NCBI GenBank assembly: GCA_964531225.1
Contig: CAZHDB010000026.1
Location: 1-22,378 of the forward strand
DNA from: CAZHDB01 sp964531225
GTDB taxonomy: Archaea; Thermoproteota; Thermoprotei_A; Sulfolobales; Desulfurococcaceae
Length of the DNA: 22,378 bases
Reading direction: 5' to 3'
The notes under the pieces are model-generated. The model saw only the letters and a list, made by a program, of their open reading frames with translations. It was not told where the DNA came from and searched no databases. Numbering within the stretch: position 1 is the first letter of the stretch; each line of letters begins with the position of its first letter. Of this stretch, positions 13,953 to 20,720 are shown piece by piece. The position numbers were made by a program, and so were the translations under genes.

Positions 13953-16004
13953 TTGAGAAGTAATAGGGTATTGGAGTATATTGGGAAGTATAGAGTTTAC
14001 TTATCAATTATAGGATTTCTTGCTATCCTATTTGCACCATTTGTCTATAGAGACTTTAATTCCCCTTATTATCTAGTGAGAATGGACTATATTGTATGGT
14101 TTACAACAGTAGTAGTCTTGTTATGTACGATGATGGATTTAAAACAGTATTGTAGTGGGAATAGACTTTCTTTGACTCTAATACTTGAAATACTGGGCCT
14201 CATAACAGTAGTTATAATAAGGTTTGTATCGATTATACATAGCCTTATAATAGATCCGGATAATCTCTTCATAGGTGGTTTAATAGCTGATTATATAGTT
14301 CTGAAATATACTATTCCCATAATGGTATTTGGCTCATTTATAAGCACAAGCGCAATGATTATACATAGAATATCCGGAAGGCCCATGGGTTTATTAAGTA
14401 AGGAACCAAGTTGCATAGATCTATTATCGTATTTTAATAAATGCTTTAGGAAAATCCTTAGGCATCCCATTATATTGGCATTCTTCATTGGTTTTCTTAT
14501 TAGGCTTTTACCGGAAATTCATTGGTGGCCTTATCCGATTGGATGGGATACTGTTGAGTATATAGCTCACTTAAGAGACTATGTCCTCTCTCCAGGCATA
14601 TTTAGATCATATTTCTGGATGGGTGGTATGAGGAATATTCCTCCACTCCTAGATCTAGTACTCTATCCTTTTGCAAGAATAGCTGATCCATGGTATGTAT
14701 TTAAGTTCTATCCACCAATTATGTATGGTTTATTAATTGCATTAATAGCACTATTTTCTAAGGAGATATTGAAACTAGATAATAAACTAATAATAGCCAT
14801 TGCTTTTGCTGCCGGGTATAATCTATTGCTCCTAAGGCTAACATGGGATCTTCATAAACAATTTCTGGGCACAGTACTATTCCTTGCAGCCGTAATAGTT
14901 CTTGAAAAGGGTAACGACTATAAGAACCACATTATAGCTATTATATTACTTCTATTGTCTTCATTAGCTACAGAAATCGGGGCAGGCCTTACAATAATAA
15001 TATCATTATTAATAGTGATCAAGAGTATTCTAGAATTCCTTGAGAAAAGGAGTTGGAAGAAACTAGTACTTATAGCATCGTATATCATATTGTCTCTTAT
15101 ATCGTATCTCTTAATACTATGGTATCTAAAGAGGCCTGCTGTAGTCTCTAGCCCAGTTACTGGCGTTGCTCCACCAGTAATAAGTCCTCTTCTAAAGCAT
15201 CAGCCAGACGTGTTTGCATATATAATTGTATCGTATGGATCCCTCATACCCTTATTACTGATAGGACTTGATTCATACAAGAGTAGGCTTAGGTATAGTG
15301 TGTATTTAGTTATAATAATGCTTATTCTAGTTATTACGCCATGGCTAATGCCATATACACAAGCCACTCTAGGCCAATGGGATAGATTCTTAATGACCAC
15401 GACAGTCTTTACATTACCTATAGCTCTCTCAAAGCTTCGGATACTAAGGCGTAAAACCTTAATCGCACTGTATATTTTAGTATTGATTCTCCCAGGATTC
15501 TATGCTACCATGAGTCCCGGATTCTATAGGTATAACGATGTTCTTGTCAGATCGCTTTATAGGATGCCGGGAGGATTATCACCTGCACCTATTCCAACGA
15601 AAGAATTTGATAGATTACTTGATATAGCTAGTCATGTAAGAGAACTTGATCTCAGTAAAGCCCCTATTATAACCTATATTTACTATGGAAGATTTGTACA
15701 TCTTGAAGTAAGGAATCTTGATCAGACAAAACTGGTGAATCTGGGACATGAACCAACACTTTATGATGTATGCTGGATCATGCATAGATTTAATAAAACA
15801 AGTGCCTACATATTGATCAAGCATGCTTCGCCTGAAGTATTCAATAGAACAATAGAAGCATTTCTAATAGATACTAGGAGAGAACCGCGTCCATGCGGAC
15901 CCTACAATATAGCGAATATAACCATGTCCTCAAAACCAATATATTATAATGATAAATACGTGATATTCTATATAGAAATAATACAGAAGAGTGTGGAAAA
16001 ATAG
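13953..16004 (+). CDS. GT-C-type membrane glycosyltransferase-like protein
   Basis: A 683-residue polytopic protein with about 13-15 membrane segments. The core from about residue 170 resembles GT-C glycosyltransferases, which use lipid-linked sugars outside the membrane. The first external loop after a helix carries WWPYPIGWDTVEYIAHL (acidic D199, the position of the catalytic Asp/Glu in this fold), followed by GGMRNIPPLLDLVLYP and, later, RLTWDLHKQFLG near 308-319. The final 160 residues are a soluble extracytoplasmic domain with LSKAPIITYIYYGRF and RPCGPYNI. Residues 15-140 form an extra four-helix N-terminal module. The acceptor and sugar are unknown. The start is TTG, fixed by AGGTGA six bases upstream. 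It is divergent from the MoxR operon and ends seven bases from a convergent gene. N-glycosylation or glycolipid assembly is the likely setting; the exact family is not certain. Confidence 0.7.
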   Translation: MRSNRVLEYIGKYRVYLSIIGFLAILFAPFVYRDFNSPYYLVRMDYIVWFTTVVVLLCTMMDLKQYCSGNRLSLTLILEILGLITVVIIRFVSIIHSLIIDPDNLFIGGLIADYIVLKYTIPIMVFGSFISTSAMIIHRISGRPMGLLSKEPSCIDLLSYFNKCFRKILRHPIILAFFIGFLIRLLPEIHWWPYPIGWDTVEYIAHLRDYVLSPGIFRSYFWMGGMRNIPPLLDLVLYPFARIADPWYVFKFYPPIMYGLLIALIALFSKEILKLDNKLIIAIAFAAGYNLLLLRLTWDLHKQFLGTVLFLAAVIVLEKGNDYKNHIIAIILLLLSSLATEIGAGLTIIISLLIVIKSILEFLEKRSWKKLVLIASYIILSLISYLLILWYLKRPAVVSSPVTGVAPPVISPLLKHQPDVFAYIIVSYGSLIPLLLIGLDSYKSRLRYSVYLVIIMLILVITPWLMPYTQATLGQWDRFLMTTTVFTLPIALSKLRILRRKTLIALYILVLILPGFYATMSPGFYRYNDVLVRSLYRMPGGLSPAPIPTKEFDRLLDIASHVRELDLSKAPIITYIYYGRFVHLEVRNLDQTKLVNLGHEPTLYDVCWIMHRFNKTSAYILIKHASPEVFNRTIEAFLIDTRREPRPCGPYNIANITMSSKPIYYNDKYVIFYIEIIQKSVEK

Positions 16005-16011
16005 ATAATTC

Positions 16012-16224
16012 TTAACCTGTTCCTCGAATATACCTCTTACTATATTCATCTACTATTACAATGATCCCTGAAATCAATAGGTATAGTGCTACTAAATAAC
16101 TTACTAGTTCGGGCCAAGCGAAGATCGATATTGAAAACAGTATCATTAATATTCCGAGTACCACACGTGGCATGCTTATTCCTAAGTACTTACGTAATAA
16201 TCTCTCAATATGCTCATCAGACAT
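16012..16224 (-). CDS. Small two-helix membrane protein (DUF3096/HdeD-like)
   Basis: A 70-residue protein with a cytosolic basic start (MSDEHIERLLRKYLG) and two membrane helices, VVLGILMILFSISIFAWPEL and VSYLVALYLLISGIIVIVDE. The pattern of a first helix ending in F-x-x-P-E, then a second helix L-x-x-x-Y-L-L-I-S-G-I, is that of short DUF3096-type archaeal proteins and of one repeat unit of HdeD-like proteins; their role is unknown. The ATG is preceded by GGTGAT at proper SD distance, which together with the clear helices makes this a real gene. It converges on the GT-C gene with only seven bases between stops. Confidence 0.75.
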   Translation of the reverse strand: MSDEHIERLLRKYLGISMPRVVLGILMILFSISIFAWPELVSYLVALYLLISGIIVIVDEYSKRYIRGTG

Positions 16225-16304
16225 TGCATATCACCATGAACTATTAATGCTATATACTAGCTTGTAGTTTAGGGGATATAACAATTTTTAACTTACTTAA
16301 AACA

Positions 16305-16314
16305 TAATATAAAA
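16305..16314 (+). promoter_or_regulatory. Candidate TATA box of the YbaK gene
   Basis: TAATATAAAA lies about 30-38 bases before the preferred ATG. Its spacing predicts a transcript start at roughly 16333-16336, next to the alternative GTG at 16334. Confidence 0.35.
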
Positions 16315-16342
16315 TAGTCCATAATTAGGTAAAGTGACTATT

Positions 16343-16819
16343 ATGGCTCACAAGAGAAGTATTGAAACGGTATTAAAGTATATTAAGCGTAAAAAGATAA
16401 ATGCCGAGATTATATACTTGAAGGATAAAGCTATTTCTGCAGAAGATGCGTCTAGACTCTCTGGATATCCATTAAAAAGTATTATTAAGACTATCATAGT
16501 TATTGCCGACGGCAAGCCCTATGCTGTATTAGTAACGGGGGATAAGAGAATCGATTATACCAAGTTAAAGAAGGTATTGGGGTGCAAAATTATTAGGCTA
16601 GCGAATAAGGATGAAGTAAAGAAATTATCTGGTTTTGAGGTAGGAGCAGTAAGTCCTTTATCATTTAAGTTGGATAGAATAACGAAGATTGCCGATAAAG
16701 AATTGCTATCTATGGATACCGTTATTGTTGGATCAGGTTCTCATAATGCATTGGTTAAGATAGGGGCAAAAGAATTATTGGAGATTACTAAACCAATAAT
16801 TGCAGATGTCACAAAATAG
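16343..16819 (+). CDS. YbaK/EbsC-type aminoacyl-tRNA deacylase
   Basis: A 158-residue cytosolic protein of the YbaK/prolyl-tRNA-editing domain superfamily, which hydrolyses mischarged aminoacyl-tRNA (typically Cys- or Ala-tRNA-Pro). Diagnostic features are YPLKSIIKTIIVIADGKPY (about 42-60) containing the conserved Lys49 before the TIIV strand, a LVTGDKRID strand-loop, the GAVSPLSF loop (101-108) that lines the active site, and VGSGSHNALVKI near the C-terminus. Length is typical of stand-alone editing domains. I chose ATG 16343 over GTG 16334 because AAGTGA sits five bases ahead of it and AAILLG-type N-terminal extensions are not needed for the fold. A TATA-like TAATATAAAA at 16305-16314 predicts transcription from about 16335, giving a very short leader. 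Which mischarged tRNA it edits cannot be read. Confidence 0.9.
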   Translation: MAHKRSIETVLKYIKRKKINAEIIYLKDKAISAEDASRLSGYPLKSIIKTIIVIADGKPYAVLVTGDKRIDYTKLKKVLGCKIIRLANKDEVKKLSGFEVGAVSPLSFKLDRITKIADKELLSMDTVIVGSGSHNALVKIGAKELLEITKPIIADVTK

Positions 16820-16893
16820 ATTGATATAAGTAGATATTTACTTCTCCAATGATAATAGTATTGTAGAGAGTTTTCCCGGAGGATATGCATAAT

Positions 16894-17493
16894 ATGAGAA
16901 TATTAAATGGAATACATATGGTCAAAATATCATTTGTCAATGTCTATATCGTTGAAAGAGATAATGAACTTGTATTGATAGATGCTGGTTTACCTGATTC
17001 AGCGGATAACATACTGTCTTATATAGAGACCTTGGGATACAGGCCTGAGGATATTTCTACAATAATAATTACTCATGCTCATTGGGATCATATTGGTGGT
17101 TTAAGAGCACTTATTAAAAGGACTAACGCGGCGGTAGCTGCTCATAAGCTGGAGAGAGAATACATTAGTGATAAAGTCGATATATTGCTTGAAGAAGGAA
17201 TGGATATCAAGGGATTAAAGGTTATACATACGCCTGGACATACTCCCGGCCACGTTTGTTTACTAGATATAAATACTGGTTCCTTATTTGTAGGGGACCT
17301 AATGCATGAGGAAAATGGGAAACTATATGAGATACAGCATAAGTATTCAAGGGATCCTGAAAAGAATAGAGAATCTATAAGGAAATTGCTAGATATAGAA
17401 TTTAAACATATAATGCCGAGTCATGGGAATCCCCTTATAGAGAGAGGTAAAAACGCTGTATACGAACTTCTTAAAGATCTTGGTATGATATAG
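16894..17493 (+). CDS. Metallo-beta-lactamase-fold hydrolase (glyoxalase II-like)
   Basis: A 199-residue cytosolic hydrolase of the MBL superfamily with all metal ligands: HAHWDH (H61, H63, D65, H66), the HTPGHTPGH segment (H116), GDLM (D135) and PSHGNP (H177). The core is the short, single-domain form seen in glyoxalase II-like and quorum-lactonase-like archaeal proteins. The substrate cannot be assigned; thioester, lactone or phosphodiester hydrolysis are all possible, and no flavodoxin or RNA-processing domain is attached. ATG 16894 is preferred to the ATG at 16885 because GGAGGAT at 16878-16884 would directly abut the earlier codon but stands nine bases from the later one. It lies 74 bases after the YbaK-like gene on the same strand, so co-transcription is possible. 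Confidence 0.9.
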   Translation: MRILNGIHMVKISFVNVYIVERDNELVLIDAGLPDSADNILSYIETLGYRPEDISTIIITHAHWDHIGGLRALIKRTNAAVAAHKLEREYISDKVDILLEEGMDIKGLKVIHTPGHTPGHVCLLDINTGSLFVGDLMHEENGKLYEIQHKYSRDPEKNRESIRKLLDIEFKHIMPSHGNPLIERGKNAVYELLKDLGMI

Positions 17494-17550
17494 TATACTT
17501 AATTCTTAATAAATTATCTGGAATATTTAAGGATAGAATATGATTATTTT

Positions 17551-17558
17551 GAAAAAAG
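17551..17558 (-). terminator. T-rich stop signal after the deiminase-like gene
   Basis: About 37 bases past the stop codon the minus strand reads CTTCTTTTTTC. It lies in the 100-base convergent gap with the MBL gene. Composition and position only. Confidence 0.35.
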
Positions 17559-17593
17559 AAGGTATTAGTGAAAATGCATAAACTTTATACTTG

Positions 17594-18997
17594 TTACCAT
17601 AATTCTCTTGTTGCGCAGCGTACTCCTCCTCCGCCTGCCTCGATCTGTGGAATGGATACTTCTATGACATCAATACCAAATGTCTCTTCAATGTATTTAT
17701 TAATTGACTGATTATATTTATCAGATACTATCTTACCGTTCCCTAAGTTTAAAGCATTAACCATCGTTATGGGACTTGAACCCTCACGCGGTGGCTCCGA
17801 GACCTTTATGCCCAGTTGCTTCATAAGCAATAGGAATTCTATAACCTTAAACTCCTTTGTTTTCCTATCATATTCTAAAGCTGAATAGAAGCCCATTCTA
17901 GAAGGATCAACTAAGGCGTATCTTGTATCGCCAACCATTCCCAGGTATGCAAATATTACATCTAGGTGAACTGCCCCTGTTTTCCAGTCCCTTATATATC
18001 CTGCATGAGGTATAGCAATTATGCGTACATCTTCTGGTAATATGCTAGCAATAAACTCGATCGTAGCAATATTAGAGCCCCTCACGCCAATACCTGTCAT
18101 AACTACTACATCGTTTTCAGTCTTTATTACAAAGAAGTTACCGCCCTCCATAACGGCCCTCAAGAGTTTACCGTTGACAAGGCCCCATCTAGCCCTTGCA
18201 ATAGGCGGTTTATTCAACTTATAATAAATTTCATTAAGTACTAGTTCTTCTCCTCTTCTAAAGTCTAAAGCCATATTACATATAATGGGATTCTCAGTCC
18301 ATGTTACACTTTGATCTCTTGGATACCCTATCTTAGCCATGTTTTCCGGGATCTCTATTTCTACTGTATCTAGGTCTTTAACGTATTCTCTCCCACTATC
18401 ATAGGTACCGTGTTTATCAATAACTATGACTGGATGTACACCTTCCTGTTTCAATGCATGTGCTATACTAGATACGTCCCTAATCCAGCCATTAGCTGAA
18501 GGAGTAAGTGATCCATCATAAGCTACTTTTTTCCAAGCCCACCTAGTCCAATCACCCTTTACTACTTCAAGCTGTCTCTCAGACGGGACTATAAGTAGTA
18601 TAGACTTTTTCCTAGAATCCTCTGCCTTCAAATCTTCATAACGTATTTTGCCTGCAGAACGTGTATAAGCCAAGATCTTCTCTTTCCAACGATAGAATAT
18701 TTCTAGTTTCTCACGATCTCCGGCTTCTTTAAGCTTAGTATACTCGTGATACGGCATAAGGGAAATTATCTGATCGACTGCTTGAAACAACTCTACTGCT
18801 TTTGAAGTATTCAGTTTATTATGTAGCTTCATCGGATCTATATATTCCAATCTCGGCTGAGGAGGCAATACGATGTCCTTAGAGAATATTGGCTCACTTA
18901 AATCAACTGTTTCAATAGGAGGATCTAAGACTAATTTAATTGATCTTAATAAAGTCTTTTCTTCAATATTATCAATTAAGTCAAGATCTAGATACAT
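17594..18997 (-). CDS. Arginine deiminase/amidinotransferase-superfamily enzyme
   Basis: A 467-residue guanidine-modifying enzyme. All catalytic positions of the superfamily are visible: YPRD (D228), MEGGNFF (E284), the GIGVRGS loop, VHLD (H344, D346) and a C-terminal AGGGGVRCATREL with the nucleophile Cys461. Arginine deiminases convert arginine to citrulline and ammonia; amidinotransferases and dimethylarginine hydrolases share the fold, so the substrate is open. It is longer than a usual deiminase (about 400-420): roughly 130 charged, helical residues precede the first recognisable strand (ILLIVPSERQ), and the helical insertion typical of bacterial enzymes is not obvious. ATG 18997 is chosen over ATG 19021 because GGAGGCG stands six bases ahead, and the TATA box at 19046-19055 predicts a 28-base leader. 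It lies just downstream of a sodium:solute symporter, suggesting uptake of a related substrate. Confidence 0.82.
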   Translation of the reverse strand: MYLDLDLIDNIEEKTLLRSIKLVLDPPIETVDLSEPIFSKDIVLPPQPRLEYIDPMKLHNKLNTSKAVELFQAVDQIISLMPYHEYTKLKEAGDREKLEIFYRWKEKILAYTRSAGKIRYEDLKAEDSRKKSILLIVPSERQLEVVKGDWTRWAWKKVAYDGSLTPSANGWIRDVSSIAHALKQEGVHPVIVIDKHGTYDSGREYVKDLDTVEIEIPENMAKIGYPRDQSVTWTENPIICNMALDFRRGEELVLNEIYYKLNKPPIARARWGLVNGKLLRAVMEGGNFFVIKTENDVVVMTGIGVRGSNIATIEFIASILPEDVRIIAIPHAGYIRDWKTGAVHLDVIFAYLGMVGDTRYALVDPSRMGFYSALEYDRKTKEFKVIEFLLLMKQLGIKVSEPPREGSSPITMVNALNLGNGKIVSDKYNQSINKYIEETFGIDVIEVSIPQIEAGGGGVRCATRELW

Positions 18998-19045
18998 ATT
19001 ATTCGCCTCCATTGAATACATATTTTCAGGGGCCTAGTAATCATG

Positions 19046-19063
19046 CAATATATAGTAAAAAAA
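19046..19063 (-). promoter_or_regulatory. T-tract terminator directly followed by TATA box
   Basis: In the 85-base gap after the symporter the minus strand reads a run of seven T (19063-19057) and then CTATATATTG (19055-19046). The first would end the symporter transcript and the second would start the deiminase-like transcript near 19025, 28 bases before its ATG and just upstream of its SD. Confidence 0.5.
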
Positions 19064-19082
19064 TTTTGTATTTTAGTTTCTA

Positions 19083-20492
19083 TTAACCCGTCTTTTGTTC
19101 CACAGTTGCTTCTGTTGATGGCTTTATAAATGAGACTATAAGGTACACTACTACTGAAGTAATAAGGCCGTATAGCATTGGCTCTAATTCTGCAAAACCA
19201 TAGGGCCATCCTATATACAGGGCTATTGCTGTTGCAACAACTATACTTGCTAATATTGATAGTTTAGCAGCTATAGGTGAAGGCCTTTTCCAATATAGTC
19301 CTAGAATAGTTGGTATGAATAATCCTGCTGATAGATAAAGGTAGGCTATATCTAGTGCGACGAGGACTTCGCTAATAGCTACAGCAGCTACTATCATGAA
19401 TATACCAAATAATACATTGAATATTCTAAGTAGCATCAGCATTGTACGTTCACTAAACTTCTTAAGAGAACCAATGACGTCATATACTATAAGGGATGTT
19501 GCAGCAAGTAAACAGCTATCACCGGTACTCATGAAGGCTGCCAACATACCTGCAAGTACTATGCCAGCAAGGCCTACAGGGAAAACTGCTGCAACGAAAC
19601 TCGGTAACGCATATTGTGGATTCTCAAGACCTCCTGAAAATAGTAGATACGCTACCATTCCGCCAAATACGGCTGCAAAAGCATAGATAATGCCATAAAT
19701 TCCAGCTGCTACAGTACCTATAGTTCCGACCTTCTTATTCTTAGCTGTAAGGACACGGCCCCATATATCTTGGCCTAGCATGAGGCCGAAGAAGTATAGC
19801 ATAAACCATAGTAATATAGTATCTCCTCCAACATTTCCCCAGTCGAAATAGCTACTTGGAAGCTGTGATAGGCTGAGGCCTTGGCTCTGCATAGTCATGA
19901 ATCCAAATACAGGAACAAGTATCAATACTCCTATAGTCATTATCCAGAATTGCAAAATATCAGTTAGCGTAACTGACCACATTCCACCTAATGCTGTATA
20001 TAGTAAAACAACTAACCCACCAATAATCATTGATAAAGAAGGATCCCATCCTAACATGGCAGAAAATACAGTACCAATAGCTATTGTCTGAGTAACAGCC
20101 ACCATAAGATCGTATATTGCTACTACAACTGAGCCTATAAGCCTTGTAGAACGGTCATATCTTTTCTCTAGAAACTCTCCCATAGTCCTTATTTTCAATG
20201 GTATAATTTTAGGTGCAACAATAAGGCCATTAGCTATGATCCCTAGACTTAGCATTACTAAAAACCATACTCCAGAAATACCGTAGAGATATCCAAGTTT
20301 ACCTGTTCCAATAGTACTAGCGCCACCAAGGACTACAGCTGCCATGGCAGGTATGTAGGTAAAAAGCACTAGTCTTCTACCAGCTACTAGATAGTCTTCT
20401 AGGCTCTTAGCGTATTTTAGCGTATAAACTCCTATTCCAAGCATAAAAGCTAGGTATAGAACTACTATTGCTATATCTATAGTACCAAGCAC
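19083..20492 (-). CDS. Sodium:solute symporter (SSS family)
   Basis: A 469-residue transporter of the SSS (PutP/SGLT) family with about 13 membrane segments, importing a solute with sodium. Family marks are the first-helix region ending in YAKSLEDYLVAGRRL (about 26-41), the unwound segment GGASTIGTGKLGYLYGISG (about 56-74) with sodium-site serine/threonine residues, IRTMGEFLEKRYD (residues 101-113) in the cytosolic loop, TALGGMWSVTLTDILQF (about 166-182) and the MLAAFMSTGDSCLLAATS segment near helix 8 whose Ser/Thr usually form the sodium site. The cargo cannot be read; proline, other amino acids, organic acids and pantothenate are family options. The start is GTG with GGTG eight bases upstream. 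Its promoter carries CACGAAATATATAA. The deiminase-like gene follows in the same direction, and the oxidoreductase gene is divergent. Confidence 0.93.
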   Translation of the reverse strand: MLGTIDIAIVVLYLAFMLGIGVYTLKYAKSLEDYLVAGRRLVLFTYIPAMAAVVLGGASTIGTGKLGYLYGISGVWFLVMLSLGIIANGLIVAPKIIPLKIRTMGEFLEKRYDRSTRLIGSVVVAIYDLMVAVTQTIAIGTVFSAMLGWDPSLSMIIGGLVVLLYTALGGMWSVTLTDILQFWIMTIGVLILVPVFGFMTMQSQGLSLSQLPSSYFDWGNVGGDTILLWFMLYFFGLMLGQDIWGRVLTAKNKKVGTIGTVAAGIYGIIYAFAAVFGGMVAYLLFSGGLENPQYALPSFVAAVFPVGLAGIVLAGMLAAFMSTGDSCLLAATSLIVYDVIGSLKKFSERTMLMLLRIFNVLFGIFMIVAAVAISEVLVALDIAYLYLSAGLFIPTILGLYWKRPSPIAAKLSILASIVVATAIALYIGWPYGFAELEPMLYGLITSVVVYLIVSFIKPSTEATVEQKTG

Positions 20493-20534
20493 GGATCAAC
20501 ACCATGCCTAGGATGTATATTAGTGTGTAATGAA

Positions 20535-20550
20535 CATTATATATTTCGTG
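20535..20550 (-). promoter_or_regulatory. Symporter promoter with CACGAAATA element
   Basis: The minus strand reads CACGAAATATATAATG. TATATAA at 20543-20537 predicts a transcript starting near 20514, about 22 bases before the GTG. The upstream CACGAAATA is repeated in opposite orientation at the divergent promoter. Confidence 0.45.
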
Positions 20551-20601
20551 GTGAAGGATTAATAAGCTTATCCATTCCTCGTTGAGACTATTTAGAGTTA
20601 C

Positions 20602-20614
20602 TACGATTTTCGTA
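20602..20614. promoter_or_regulatory. 13-base dyad between the two divergent promoters
   Basis: TACGA-TTT-TCGTA is a perfect inverted repeat, located near the midpoint of the two CACGAAATA elements and sharing their TTTCG/CGAAA core. Operator function is inferred. Confidence 0.3.
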
Positions 20615-20632
20615 TAGAAGATTTTCAGCAGA

Positions 20633-20650
20633 CACGAAATACTTATATAT
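20633..20650 (+). promoter_or_regulatory. Oxidoreductase promoter with CACGAAATA element
   Basis: CACGAAATACTTATATAT places CACGAAATA (20633-20641) directly before the TATA element (20643-20650). Transcription would begin near 20672, leaving a leader of about 49 bases. A second AATATATGATTTAAT at 20681-20695 could give a short leader instead. Confidence 0.4.
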
Positions 20651-20720
20651 TTTCAGGATAAATCTGATATTGGACATCTCAATATATGATTTAATTAGCA
20701 ATATATAAAGGTGTTAAATA

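Noticed and set aside
17594..20492. Symporter and deiminase-like gene as a proven arginine uptake and degradation operon
   Set aside because: A T7 tract and a separate TATA box lie between them, and neither the cargo nor the substrate can be read from sequence.
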